DNA of 43,268 nt, taken from assembly GCA_029976695.1 (NCBI GenBank), contig JARQTN010000250.1, positions 48,595 to 91,862 of the forward strand, read 5' to 3'. Shown piece after piece: positions 7,530-16,880 of this stretch (its first letter is position 1; each line of letters starts with the position of its first letter). A program made the translations under genes and the position numbers. The stretch comes from Lewinellaceae bacterium (GTDB lineage Bacteria > Bacteroidota > Bacteroidia > Chitinophagales > Saprospiraceae). The notes under the pieces were generated by a model. The model ran no database searches. It was not told where the DNA came from and saw only the letters and a program-made list of their open reading frames with translations.

Positions 7530-8720
7530 TCATGTCCTGAGCCGCAGTGATTGCAACGCCCTGCTGAACTCTTCCCGCATTGCCTCGACAGCAAGCATGA
7601 TCATATCCCGGTCATTGGGAAAAGGAACCGGGTAGATCACGCGCAAGTCATTTTTCTCAAGCGCGCGTTCATCACCTGAATATCGCTGTGCCAAATGCTC
7701 GAAAACGGCATTCGCACGCAAAGGCCTGGATTCGACCATCGTGGATTCTTTCAGATTGATCAGGTTCATCCGCCCACTGATCGATGCCGTTTTCTCCTGA
7801 TTCGTCTGCAGAATAGTAGCTGTTACATCAATCCATTTCGGCTCCTTGATATCATTCCCAAGACTGTCTTTGGCCACATTTCCGTTTTTGTCCAGCACAT
7901 ATCTCCAGCCGTCTTCAACCTCCTTTGTGCGCACGATCTCGCGCTCATGGATCAGGTCCCTCCCGACCTGGATGTAATCCACTTCCAGGACAACCTTGTA
8001 ATCAAGCTCCAGGTCACCGGGCGGATGGGCAATGAACCGTGTCCACCGGTCGTTCAGCCGTGAAAACTGGATGGCCAGAAGTTCCTCCTCGAAAAAGGCA
8101 GGAGTGAAACGGCTGGAATTATCCTGCACATCAATCCACACGCGGGTAATCCCGAGGTTTTCCGCCTCATCCATCAATCTTTCCTTGTCCTTGTAGGTGG
8201 AATAGTATGTTTCTATGCCGGAAAGGGTCAAATACGCACGGCGGGCAGCAAGCTTGTCCCCTTCCCTGGCCATACTGATTTCATCCAGTGCCCTGCTGTA
8301 CAGCAATTGGGCAGCCTTCTCGCGTGATTTTTCGATATAAACCTCCACCCTGATAAAATTGAACGTAGCCTGGTAACCCGCCTCATCCGTCACCGGCAAA
8401 TAAGGTTCAAGGGCCTCCTGCCTGCTTTCAATCCGCCTGGCAAGGGAGAACATGCCCTCCCAGCCCCTCAGGGTACCATCGCGCTCAAGCTGTTCCATCT
8501 TCTTCAGATCCTTCTCCTGCAACCTGTTAAACGCTTCCTCAAGCGCCACGACATATTTCGTTTTATTCCTGCTGCCCTTGATTTTCCGTTTTGTCAGACT
8601 GATCAGCTGTTCATACTTCCCTTCTTCCAGCATGCGTTCTGTTGACCTGCATGACACCAAGAAAATGATCGCGAACGGGACCAGGATCAAGTGGATGCGT
8701 TGTACGGTTTTTTTCATCAT
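7530..8720 (-). CDS. Lipoprotein of unknown function, helical repeat region
   Basis: 396 residues from ATG 8720; the frame is open further upstream, but only a TTG is available there and the signal peptide begins at this methionine. MMKKTVQRIHLILVPF is followed by a hydrophobic core and the lipobox LVSC (Cys about 24), so the mature protein is probably lipid-anchored. Residues about 30-220 are charged and helical, with spacing that suggests tetratricopeptide-like packing (EEGKYEQLISLTKRK, EKAAQLLYSRALDE). The C-terminal half is a beta-rich region with no motif I know. The function is unknown. The gene follows the polyphosphate kinase gene after 101 bases and ends before a terminator. Confidence 0.75.
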   Translation of the reverse strand: MMKKTVQRIHLILVPFAIIFLVSCRSTERMLEEGKYEQLISLTKRKIKGSRNKTKYVVALEEAFNRLQEKDLKKMEQLERDGTLRGWEGMFSLARRIESRQEALEPYLPVTDEAGYQATFNFIRVEVYIEKSREKAAQLLYSRALDEISMAREGDKLAARRAYLTLSGIETYYSTYKDKERLMDEAENLGITRVWIDVQDNSSRFTPAFFEEELLAIQFSRLNDRWTRFIAHPPGDLELDYKVVLEVDYIQVGRDLIHEREIVRTKEVEDGWRYVLDKNGNVAKDSLGNDIKEPKWIDVTATILQTNQEKTASISGRMNLINLKESTMVESRPLRANAVFEHLAQRYSGDERALEKNDLRVIYPVPFPNDRDMIMLAVEAMREEFSRALQSLRLRT

Positions 8721-8821
8721 CAAAGGTTCTTCCGGTAATCCAAAAATTTCTCCGCTACTCAAAGGACGACTGAAAAATAGTGAAGAGTATGAAAAAGAGG
8801 TTAAGACCAGGGCAATCAATG

Positions 8822-10897
8822 TTAAATCCTCTTAAGACCTTTCCGTACGGATTTCTTTTCCAGAAATGCATAAAAGTCATACTGTGCCCGGCGGCGCGGT
8901 TCGCCTTCAGCCGCCTGGACATATGGGTTTGTTTGTCCGGCATCGATGACCCTTGCCTTTGTGTTGTCAGCCCACTGGATTTCGAGGCCTTTCCTTAACT
9001 CACTGAACACACGTTTGTCCAGGATGGGGGTGATGGTTTCAATGCGCCTGTCCAGGTTTCGTGTCATCCAGTCTGCCGAGCCCATGTATAACTCCTCCTC
9101 GCCGCCATTTGCAAAGAGGTACAGGCGGGCATGTTCAAGGAACCGGTCGATGATGCTCCTGATCTCGATATTTTCGCTCAGGCCCCTGAGCCCCGGCATC
9201 AGGCAACAGATCCCGCGCACGATCATCCTGACCCGGACACCGGCCTGGCTTGCTTCGTAAAGTTTTCGGATGATCCGCCTGTCCTCAAGGCTGTTCATCT
9301 TGATCAACATGGAAGCCTGCCTCCCTTCCCGGGCGTGCTCGATCTCGCGGTCTATGAGGGAGTGAAATTCCTTCCGGAGGTTAAAAGGCGCCACAAGGAG
9401 TTTCCTTGGTTTTGGCACGATGATCTTCCTCTCGAGTACGTGGAATACTTGTGCAACATCTCGGGTGATATGCGGATTTGCCGTAATGAGTGCATGGTCA
9501 CAGTACACACGTGCTGTCCTTTCGTTGAAATTGCCCGTGCCCAGGTATGCAACCGGCAACTTGCCGGATCCGGCATCATATTCAATGAGAAACATTTTTG
9601 AGTGCACTTTAATGCCGGGATAACTGTAGAGCACGGTAGCTCCAGCAGCTTTCAGCTGGTCTCCCCACTTGATGTTGGTTTCTTCATCAAACCTTGCTTT
9701 TACTTCTATGAACACCGTCACTTCCTTCCCGTTCCCCAAAGCCCTTAGGAGGCTGTTCAAAAGCGCGCTTTGTGCTGCTACACGGTACAGGGTCATCCTG
9801 ATCTTGCTTACCTCCCCATCATTGACAGCTTCTTCCATGAGCCTGGTCACATAAGTAAATCGCTGGTATGGAAAATGGAAAAGCAGGTCTCGCCTGTGGA
9901 CTTCGTCCAGCAACGAATCAACCCGGTCAAGGCGGTCGATGGGCAGGGGCGGCATTGGCACATATTCCAGCGCCTCTCCGTGGTCCGGAAACGGAAAGGA
10001 GAAAAAATCATTGAAATTGTGGTATCTACCTCCTTTCACCGTATCACTTCTCCGGATGCCAAAATGGTTCATCAGCATCCGGACAAATTCACCGGGCATG
10101 GTCGGATCATACAAGAACCTTGTGGGCAACCCGCCACTCCTGTCCTTCAACCCCTTTTTGATCTTTTCAAGGAGGTCCCCGTCAAATTCATCATCGATAT
10201 GCAATTCGGCATCCCGGGATAGTTTGATCGCATACGCCTCTACGAAACCGGGAATCATCCCTGGAAGCATCGACCGCACGACATCGTCGATGAAACAGAT
10301 CCTCCGGGTTTTTCCTTCTGAGGGCAAGTCTATAAATCTCCCAAATGATGTGACCGGGATATTCACGATGGCAAAATGCCCTGGCCGATTTTCCAGGCTT
10401 ACTGCAAAATAAAGTGCATGGTTTTCCAGGAAGCATTGGGGCCCTGATTCCGTACAATAGCGGATATCCAGCGTCTCCTTCAGGCTGTGCTCGAAAAAGG
10501 ATCTGGCAAATTCAGTATCCTGCCCGGTAAACTTCCCGTTGGTCAGCAGATCCACCCCATTCCGCCTGAGCCCGGGTATGATTTGCGTCCTGAAGATGCG
10601 GCCAAACTCCTGCTGCTGTTCCTGTACAGTTTGCCGGATCTTTTTCAACACCTTTCTGGGGTTCTCGTCGAGCAACTTTCGCGTATCCTTTTTCAGGTTC
10701 CTGAATTGCTTCAACGCCGTGATGCGGACCCGGAAGAATTCATCAAGGTTATTGGAGAAAATGGCCAAAAAACGGATGCGTTCATACAGGGGCACATCGG
10801 GGTCAGCTGCTTCCTGAAGCACCCGTGCATTGAAGCTGAGCCAGCTCAGGTCGCGTTCGAAAAAGATCTTTTTGTGTATGAGTGTTTCTTCTGTCAA
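8822..10897 (-). CDS. ppk1: Polyphosphate kinase 1
   Basis: 690 residues if translation starts at TTG 10897; there is no ATG in the N-terminal region, and the frame stays open to a TTG at 10981 that would add 28 poorly fitting residues. Seen: the N-terminal ERDLSWLSFNARVLQEA and SNNLDEFFRVR signatures; GIKVHSKM with a histidine at about 432; and FLEHARLYLFANGGEEELYMGSADWMTRNLDRRIE with a histidine at about 589. These positions match the two catalytic histidines of the E. coli enzyme (435 and 592), which also supports the TTG start. PPK1 polymerises the gamma-phosphate of ATP into polyphosphate, reversibly, at the inner face of the membrane; one histidine is autophosphorylated. It is read divergently from the OmpA-domain gene at 11111. 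Confidence 0.96.
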   Translation of the reverse strand: MTEETLIHKKIFFERDLSWLSFNARVLQEAADPDVPLYERIRFLAIFSNNLDEFFRVRITALKQFRNLKKDTRKLLDENPRKVLKKIRQTVQEQQQEFGRIFRTQIIPGLRRNGVDLLTNGKFTGQDTEFARSFFEHSLKETLDIRYCTESGPQCFLENHALYFAVSLENRPGHFAIVNIPVTSFGRFIDLPSEGKTRRICFIDDVVRSMLPGMIPGFVEAYAIKLSRDAELHIDDEFDGDLLEKIKKGLKDRSGGLPTRFLYDPTMPGEFVRMLMNHFGIRRSDTVKGGRYHNFNDFFSFPFPDHGEALEYVPMPPLPIDRLDRVDSLLDEVHRRDLLFHFPYQRFTYVTRLMEEAVNDGEVSKIRMTLYRVAAQSALLNSLLRALGNGKEVTVFIEVKARFDEETNIKWGDQLKAAGATVLYSYPGIKVHSKMFLIEYDAGSGKLPVAYLGTGNFNERTARVYCDHALITANPHITRDVAQVFHVLERKIIVPKPRKLLVAPFNLRKEFHSLIDREIEHAREGRQASMLIKMNSLEDRRIIRKLYEASQAGVRVRMIVRGICCLMPGLRGLSENIEIRSIIDRFLEHARLYLFANGGEEELYMGSADWMTRNLDRRIETITPILDKRVFSELRKGLEIQWADNTKARVIDAGQTNPYVQAAEGEPRRRAQYDFYAFLEKKSVRKGLKRI

Positions 10898-11049
10898 GTT
10901 TTTCCAGGTTTTTGTATTCCGGCCGGGACCTGTGATCTTGACCGATCTTGGGTGGCCGGACTCCCGGGCCGGGCACCACAACCGGTCTTGAGCAGCAGAA
11001 AATAGTGATTATTTATAAAATCTGTGTAAACTCCGCATAACGGGGCATA

Positions 11050-11080
11050 TTGACATACACAAAACTTGTTCGTATCTTGA
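11050..11080 (+). promoter_or_regulatory. Promoter of the OmpA-domain gene (TTG-N20-TATCTTG)
   Basis: TTG at 11050-11052 and TATCTTGA at 11073-11080 are separated by exactly 20 bases, the spacing of Bacteroidota SigABfr promoters (TTTG-N19-21-TAnnTTTG). The -7 element is one T shorter than the consensus. The start codon follows at 11111, giving a short leader of about 25 bases. It lies in the divergent region between ppk1 and this gene. Confidence 0.5.
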
Positions 11081-11110
11081 TCAATAACCGCACAATTCCG
11101 TTTAATTCAT

Positions 11111-11545
11111 ATGCGCATTTGTCTGTACACATTGATCACGGTCTTCCTTTGCTCTGCCCCTTCCCTTATCCCCCTTGCGCATGCACAGGTTTATGAAGAA
11201 CCATACGAGATCAGGAGCATCTACTTTGGCGGGGGGAGTTACTTCATCGACAATAAGCAAAAGAGCGAGATCCTCAACTGGCTGGACAGCTTCCCGAACC
11301 TGAATGAATATGAGATCAAGATCCACGGGCATACGGACAACATTGGAAGCATTGAATACAACAGAAGGCTTTCAAAAATGCGCAGCGGTGCTGTTTTTCG
11401 TATGATCGTTGACCATGATATCCCGGAGGAATGGATCCAGATCAAGAGTTTTGGGGAGGAAAACCCGGTATTCGACAATTCGGACTGGAACGGAAAGCTA
11501 AATAACCGGCGTGTTGACGTGATCCTCGTACCACCCTCTACATAA
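11111..11545 (+). CDS. Small secreted OmpA-domain protein
   Basis: 144 residues. MRICLYTLITVFLCSAPSLIPLAHA is a signal peptide with cleavage likely after AHA. The rest is a single OmpA/MotB C-terminal domain: IYFGGGSYFI, then the helix KQKSEILNWLDSFP, then IHGHTDNIGSIEYNRRLSKMRSGAV, and the closing NRRVDVIL. In this family the conserved Asp and Arg bind meso-diaminopimelate of peptidoglycan. Unlike full OmpA there is no barrel, so this is a free periplasmic wall-binding domain or an adaptor for another envelope protein. The plus-strand neighbour follows after 40 bases. Confidence 0.85.
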   Translation: MRICLYTLITVFLCSAPSLIPLAHAQVYEEPYEIRSIYFGGGSYFIDNKQKSEILNWLDSFPNLNEYEIKIHGHTDNIGSIEYNRRLSKMRSGAVFRMIVDHDIPEEWIQIKSFGEENPVFDNSDWNGKLNNRRVDVILVPPST

Positions 11546-11585
11546 TAAGTATCGGATCCTTGTCACCGGCAAAAACCATCCAGGA

Positions 11586-12275
11586 ATGAAAGTGCATGCC
11601 ATCAGGAAAACCGTGGCTTCCTATGTTGAATTTCTGGAATCCCGTGAGGGACACAGGTGGACGTACCTGTACTCGATCATCAAACATTTTCATATTCACT
11701 GGGACCCCTTATCATCCAGTCTTGCCACTTGTTTTGACCAATCCCTCAAAAGTGATGTCTCCAGGCGTATCTGGAGGAGGGAAAGTTTTGATGCACGTTC
11801 AATGATGTTGAAATTCATTGAAATCGAGCCCGACTATGTCAGGCAGATGTTTCGCGACCTGTACGATGAATCAAAGGCTGTCGATGCACGGATAGACCGC
11901 TTCCGGTTCTATTGTGATGAACTCCTGCAGCTGATCAGGCAACATGAACCGAACAAGTCTATTCCCGGCCATGACCAGGATGCGACCATGATCTCCTTCT
12001 ACCTGTCGGGCAGGTACCCGGACAAATACGCCATTTATCCAGGTTTTGCTGTATTTGAACAGGCCCTCCGGCAATTTGAAAGCCCGAAACAACTCCAATT
12101 TGATGATCTGGATCGTTTTTTCAAGGTATGCAATGCCATAAACACGATTGGGAGAAAGGACCCGGTTCTGCAGGAGATATGGAATAAAAGGTTTGAGGGG
12201 AGTCCGGAATTCGGTCAATACCTTCAATGGACCAGTGAAATGATCCTGGCTACTGGCCGGAACACATTATTCTGA
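11586..12275 (+). CDS. Stand-alone McrB N-terminal-like protein, AAA+ domain absent
   Basis: 229 residues, no signal peptide, cytoplasmic. The sequence resembles the region that precedes the AAA+ GTPase in Bacteroidota McrB-type restriction proteins: a KHFxxxWD stretch (about 34-40), a block with SLKSDVSRRIW and SMMLKFIEIEPDYVRQMFRDLYDES (about 77-100), and the hallmark ISFYLSGRYPDKYAIYPG (about 137-154). In McrB relatives this part precedes the motor domain; here the protein stops soon after, and no Walker-type gene or McrC nuclease is nearby. Possible readings are an orphan remnant, a regulator, or a protein with an independent role. The similarity is recalled from family patterns, not from a search. 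Eight bases separate it from the in-frame upstream extension of the next gene. Confidence 0.6.
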   Translation: MKVHAIRKTVASYVEFLESREGHRWTYLYSIIKHFHIHWDPLSSSLATCFDQSLKSDVSRRIWRRESFDARSMMLKFIEIEPDYVRQMFRDLYDESKAVDARIDRFRFYCDELLQLIRQHEPNKSIPGHDQDATMISFYLSGRYPDKYAIYPGFAVFEQALRQFESPKQLQFDDLDRFFKVCNAINTIGRKDPVLQEIWNKRFEGSPEFGQYLQWTSEMILATGRNTLF

Positions 12276-12408
12276 GCGTGCCATGAATCCTTACGCGTAC
12301 AGGTTCGTCGGCCACCGGCTGGAATCTGCCGGTTTTTCTTATCTTGAGGTTGCTTCCCCTGATTCAAAAATATTCCCGAGAACCACCATTTGGAATTACT
12401 TTAGATCC

Positions 12409-14082
12409 ATGGATATTCAGGTGTTACGATCACAACTTGAGGCGAATCGCAAGAAATTCACAGTTGCTCGGCATACCGGGTCGTTTTCACCCGCCCCAAA
12501 CCGCCAGATCCGTGCCGGCCTTGAGCCTTATTCTGGTGTGTGGTCCAGGAGGGAGGCAGCCCACCTCGCACGCCGGGTATTCTTTGGGGCGACGAAGGAA
12601 GAAATTGACCACATCCATGCATCGGGTATGGAAACTGCCGTTGCTGAAGTCCTGAACATAACGGGGTCTGCCCCGCCCCCGATCAACAATTACAATGACG
12701 TAGGCTATACGGACCCGCGCGTTCCTTTTGGCCAGACCTGGATCCATGACAAATCCGAGGATGTGGACCTGACAAGCAGAAGGGTGATCAGCCTGAAGAC
12801 CTGGATGATTGATCGGATCATTGAACAAGAGAGCACGATAGAGGAAAAGATGATCTTTTTCTGGCACAATCACCTCGTGACCGAAGCATGGGGCGTATTC
12901 TGGCCGAACCTCTCCTATCGCCAGATAGAATTGTTCCGCAAACACGCCCTGGGAGATTTCCGTCAGCTCATTCATGAGATCACCATCGATCCTGCGATGC
13001 TCATTTACCTGAATGGCGTATCCAACAATAAGGAAGCGCCCGACGAAAATTATGCGCGCGAGTTGCAGGAACTTTTTTGCATCGGCAAAGGTCCCAACGC
13101 TGCATTTACGGAAGATGACGTGAAAGCAGCAGCACGTGTGCTCACGGGATGGTCCATCAACTGGGAGACCGGCCAGCAGGTTTTTCACTCCTGGGCTCAT
13201 GATTCAGGAAACAAACAGTTTTCCGGCTTTTACCAAAACAGGTTGATCCAGGGGAGATCCGGATCCGCCGGGCAGGACGAACTGGCAGAGATGCTCGATA
13301 TGATCTTCGGGCAACCTGAATGCGCATTATTCATTTGCCGGAAGATCTATCGCTTCTTTGTCTATCCAGAAATTGACGAGTCAACAGAACTCAATGTGAT
13401 CGGACCGATGGCCCAGATCCTGCGCGACAATGGCTTTCGCATTAAACCCGTTCTTGAAGCCCTGTTTAACAGCCAGCATTTCTATGCGGATGAGAACATT
13501 GGGGCCTGCATCAAATCCCCGCTGGATTTTCTGCCCGGATTCTGGCGATCCATGCATGTCCGGTATCCGGCGACTGACCTCACTTCAAAGGCGCATGTCC
13601 AGAGCAGTTTGCTCTGGAGCATGTCAAACATTGGCCTTGAAATGCTCGATCCGCCCAATGTTGCTGGTTTTCCGGCCTACTACCAGGTTCCGCAATTCGA
13701 CAAATACTGGATCACCACGGATACGATACCCACCCGTGCAATCCATACCGATTCCTTTATCTGGTGGGGATTCTGGTCTGAATCCGTGCTCACAAACGTG
13801 GACGTGCTTGGCTATGTCTCTTCGCTTGAAAACAACGCCGAACCGGAACTGCTCATCGACGAGATCACTGAAAACCTCCTGTCTGTTCCGCTATCCGCAA
13901 AGGGCAGGAATGCCCTCAGGTCGATCCTGCTTTCGGGCCAGATGTCGGATCACTACTGGACAGATGCCTGGCTCAATTACCTGAACGATCCGGGCAATGA
14001 AGTCTTCCGGAACATTGTCGAGGTGCGCCTGAAGAATTTCTTTCAAAGACTCTTCCAAATGTCAGAATACCACCTGACCTGA
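12409..14082 (+). CDS. DUF1800 family protein
   Basis: 557 residues from ATG 12409 (MDIQVLRSQLEANRKKF). An in-frame ATG at 12283 would add 42 residues without recognisable features and cannot be excluded; it lies 8 bases after the previous stop. Family marks are seen throughout: AAHLARRVFFGATKEEID near the start, EKMIFFWHNHLVT, ENYARELQELFCIG, VLTGW, and near the end MLDPPNVAGFPAYY. DUF1800 proteins are of unknown biochemical function and are very often encoded beside a DUF1501 protein, as here (20-base gap). No signal peptide or sorting tail is visible, in contrast to its partner. Confidence 0.9.
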   Translation: MDIQVLRSQLEANRKKFTVARHTGSFSPAPNRQIRAGLEPYSGVWSRREAAHLARRVFFGATKEEIDHIHASGMETAVAEVLNITGSAPPPINNYNDVGYTDPRVPFGQTWIHDKSEDVDLTSRRVISLKTWMIDRIIEQESTIEEKMIFFWHNHLVTEAWGVFWPNLSYRQIELFRKHALGDFRQLIHEITIDPAMLIYLNGVSNNKEAPDENYARELQELFCIGKGPNAAFTEDDVKAAARVLTGWSINWETGQQVFHSWAHDSGNKQFSGFYQNRLIQGRSGSAGQDELAEMLDMIFGQPECALFICRKIYRFFVYPEIDESTELNVIGPMAQILRDNGFRIKPVLEALFNSQHFYADENIGACIKSPLDFLPGFWRSMHVRYPATDLTSKAHVQSSLLWSMSNIGLEMLDPPNVAGFPAYYQVPQFDKYWITTDTIPTRAIHTDSFIWWGFWSESVLTNVDVLGYVSSLENNAEPELLIDEITENLLSVPLSAKGRNALRSILLSGQMSDHYWTDAWLNYLNDPGNEVFRNIVEVRLKNFFQRLFQMSEYHLT

Positions 14083-14101
14083 CCCGTTACAATATTGACC
14101 C

Positions 14102-15682
14102 ATGGATCGCAGAAAGTTCATCGCACACGCAACAAAAGGCATGCTGGTTCCATCCCTGATCAATGGCATCGGGGTCAGTTCGTTTGCTTATTCCCCCATG
14201 ATCAGGGCGCTGTACGACAACCTGGTTGAAACAGATCGTGTCCTTGTCCTCATTTACCTTGGTGGGGGAAACGACGGATTGAACACCGTTGTGCCTGTCG
14301 ATCAGTACGGCAAGCTTTACCAGGCGCGGTCCAATGTGCTCTTGCCGGAAAACAGCCTCCTCTCCCTGGATGGTGCTGACCACATCAAGCTTCACCCGGC
14401 AATGGAAGCTTTCAGGGACCTGTACAATGATGGCAATCTTGGCATCATACAGAGTGTGGGGTATCCAGACCAGGATTTCTCCCATTTCCGGTCCACGGAT
14501 ATCTGGATGACAGGATCGGATGCCGATGTGGTCATTCCGACTGGATGGGCCGGCCGTTACCTTCATGACGAATATCCCAATTACCCGTTTGACTTTCCGA
14601 ATGAGACCATGCCGGATCCGCTTGCCATCGAGTTGGGTTATGACCTTTCTGTGATGTTCCAGGGGCCACAAAGTGCAATGGGGATGGTTGTGGGTGATCC
14701 GACCTGGTTTTATGAGCTCATCAACAATGAATCCGAACCGGCTCCGGATACCAAACCAGGGAGAAAGCTCGAGTATATCAGGCTGATCACAAGGCAATCG
14801 CAGGTATATGGTGAAGTCATTCGCCAGGCAGCCGAAAAGGTACCGACACAGCTGGACTACCCGGAAAACAACGACCTCGCACAGCAACTCAGGGTCGCTG
14901 CCCGTTTGATTGCCGGCGGACTGAAAACACGTCTCTACCTCGTCAGCATCCATGGTTTTGATACGCATGACAACCAGGTCATGTGGAATGACCATACGCA
15001 GGGTGAGCATGCGTACCTGCTCGGCCAATTGTCTGAGGCGATTGGCGCATTTACCAGGGATATGAAATATCTGGGTATAAACGAACGCGTTACAGGTCTG
15101 ACATTCAGCGAGTTCGGTCGAAGGATTAAAAGCAATGCCTCAAATGGGACCGATCATGGTTCAGGAGCCCCCATGTTCATCTTCGGAGATGGGGTTGCGG
15201 GAGGGATCTACGGGCAGAATCCCGAGATCCCGGATATTGTCTCCTGGGACAGCAATATTGAAATGCAATTTGACTTCCGCAGCGTGTACAGCAGCGTGTT
15301 CAGGGATTGGTTCTGCGTAAACGATGTCAACCTTGAAAGCATCTTTTTCCATTCGTTTGAATCCCTGCCGCTCTTCGAAAGTTCTCCGTGCATGTCAACG
15401 AGCATTCACCATGCAAACCAGCAGGCAGGAAAAAGCTATATCCGGATCGTACCAAATCCTTTTGTATCCGATACGGTATTCCAATTTGAATCTGACGGCG
15501 GACCTGTCCGGCTTGACATCCATGATATCCATGGGAGACTGGTCAGGTCAGTCGCAAACGGGAATTACCCCAGGGGAACCCACGAGATCAGCTTCAATGG
15601 CAGTTTCCTTGCTCCCGGGACCTATTATCTCCGTATCCACACAAGGTTCTTCCAGCAGGCCCGGGCTATGGTGAAAGTCTGA
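14102..15682 (+). CDS. DUF1501 family protein with Tat-like signal and T9SS type A sorting domain
   Basis: 526 residues. MDRRKFIAHATKGML is a twin-arginine-type leader, suggesting export of a folded protein. The DUF1501 body (sulfatase-like fold) starts with VLVLIYLGGGNDGLNTVVP (about 43-61) and includes GFDTHDNQ (about 284-291), TFSEFGRRIKSNASNGTDHG (about 334-353) and APMFIFG. The last about 80 residues (RIVPNPFVSDTVFQF ... GTYYLRI) are a Por-secretion-type sorting domain, so the protein is likely passed on to the cell surface by the type IX system. It forms a two-gene unit with the DUF1800 gene. The 3' end overlaps the convergent gene by 17 bases. Confidence 0.92.
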   Translation: MDRRKFIAHATKGMLVPSLINGIGVSSFAYSPMIRALYDNLVETDRVLVLIYLGGGNDGLNTVVPVDQYGKLYQARSNVLLPENSLLSLDGADHIKLHPAMEAFRDLYNDGNLGIIQSVGYPDQDFSHFRSTDIWMTGSDADVVIPTGWAGRYLHDEYPNYPFDFPNETMPDPLAIELGYDLSVMFQGPQSAMGMVVGDPTWFYELINNESEPAPDTKPGRKLEYIRLITRQSQVYGEVIRQAAEKVPTQLDYPENNDLAQQLRVAARLIAGGLKTRLYLVSIHGFDTHDNQVMWNDHTQGEHAYLLGQLSEAIGAFTRDMKYLGINERVTGLTFSEFGRRIKSNASNGTDHGSGAPMFIFGDGVAGGIYGQNPEIPDIVSWDSNIEMQFDFRSVYSSVFRDWFCVNDVNLESIFFHSFESLPLFESSPCMSTSIHHANQQAGKSYIRIVPNPFVSDTVFQFESDGGPVRLDIHDIHGRLVRSVANGNYPRGTHEISFNGSFLAPGTYYLRIHTRFFQQARAMVKV

Positions 15683-16880
15683 CCGACAGCTCTTTCTCCT
15701 GGATCAGGGTACGGTGGACAGGACATTTATTTGCAATCTGGACGAGCCGGTCTTTCTGTTCTTCCGTCAGGTCCCCGTCAAATTCAAGCAGGATCTCGAA
15801 TGCATGGATGAAGGCCCGCGGGTCCTGGGTTTTCTCCACGTCCTTACTGTGCCTTTTGTTGAAATTCAGTTTTACCCGGACCTCCTCGAGCGGCCATTTT
15901 TTCCGGCTTGCGTACATCTGCAATGTGATGGCGGTACAGGCACCCAGTGCTGACTGCAATAACTCATAGGGCGTCGGACCTGCATCAGCACCACCGATAT
16001 CCGTGGGTTCATCCCCCATCAGCTGGTGATTCCGCGCCCTGATGTCACACGTATATTTGTCTGCATGGTTGAGCCTGACAAAAACCTGTGAATCCGGTTT
16101 TTCATAGGCATCGGGGGCAAATTCAATATACCTGCTGGCCCAGGCTGCAATCACCTGTCCGACATAATAACTGTCATTTTTGTCTGATAACAAATGATCC
16201 GCTCCGTCGAGGCTCACGAAACTCTTTGGATGATGTGCTGCACGGTAGATCTTGGCTGCCTCTTCGATCGGGACAACCCTGTCCTGGGGACTGTGCATCA
16301 CAAGCAGGGCTTTGTCCAGTTTCTGAACAGTACTGCTCAGGTCTACGTTCTCAAGGCCCGGCAATACAGCCTCCTGCCCGGATTTCCCCTCTTCATTGCC
16401 ATGCCCGTTGTCCGACATCTCAATGATCTTTGAAAGCTGGGTTGTAAATAGCTGTTGTACCTTTTTTGTCTCTCCTGGTGCAGAAATTGTAGCTACTGCC
16501 TGGACACTTTCAATCCTTTTTGCCACTGAAAGCAAGGAAGCCCCGCCCAGGGAATGGCCGATCAACAGCCTGGGAGAAAGATGTTCACGCTCCAGGTATT
16601 TTGCCGCAGCGACCAGGTCATCGAGGATATCGGGAAAGGCATTCAGCTCATCCCTGACCGGGCTGTTCACCAGGCCGGAAAAGTCAAAACAAAGCACCCC
16701 GATCCCCTTTTTCGTAAGGGCTTTCCGGATTTGCTTGGCAGCCAGGCGGTTGCCATGGCATGAAAAACAATGTGCAAAGATCGCCATTGCCCGCGGTGCC
16801 ATCGCAAGCGGAAGATCAAGTGTGCCCGAAATTTGATCACCAAGGTGATTCGAAAAACGGATACTTGTTTCTTTGATCAT
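15666..16880 (-). CDS. Alpha/beta hydrolase - OsmC fusion protein
   Basis: 404 residues in two domains. Residues about 1-255 are an alpha/beta hydrolase with HCFSCHGN near the oxyanion site, the nucleophile motif GHSLGG (Ser about 109), an acid in MHSPQDRVVP and a histidine in GADHLL. Residues about 265-404 are an OsmC/Ohr-type domain with both redox cysteines in context, SALGACTAITLQMYA and NKCPVHRTL, the pair that reduces organic hydroperoxides. Such fusions are known in several bacteria; joining an esterase to a peroxidase suggests handling of oxidised esters or lipids, which is inference. The gene's start overlaps the end of the acyltransferase gene by four bases, and its end overlaps the convergent DUF1501 gene by 17. 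Confidence 0.92.
   Translation of the reverse strand: MIKETSIRFSNHLGDQISGTLDLPLAMAPRAMAIFAHCFSCHGNRLAAKQIRKALTKKGIGVLCFDFSGLVNSPVRDELNAFPDILDDLVAAAKYLEREHLSPRLLIGHSLGGASLLSVAKRIESVQAVATISAPGETKKVQQLFTTQLSKIIEMSDNGHGNEEGKSGQEAVLPGLENVDLSSTVQKLDKALLVMHSPQDRVVPIEEAAKIYRAAHHPKSFVSLDGADHLLSDKNDSYYVGQVIAAWASRYIEFAPDAYEKPDSQVFVRLNHADKYTCDIRARNHQLMGDEPTDIGGADAGPTPYELLQSALGACTAITLQMYASRKKWPLEEVRVKLNFNKRHSKDVEKTQDPRAFIHAFEILLEFDGDLTEEQKDRLVQIANKCPVHRTLIQEKELSVRLSP

Noticed and set aside
12283-12408. 42-residue N-terminal extension of the DUF1800 protein
   Set aside because: The frame is open from an ATG, but the residues show no family likeness or signal peptide; the internal ATG at 12409 gives a more natural start. 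Kept as an alternative.
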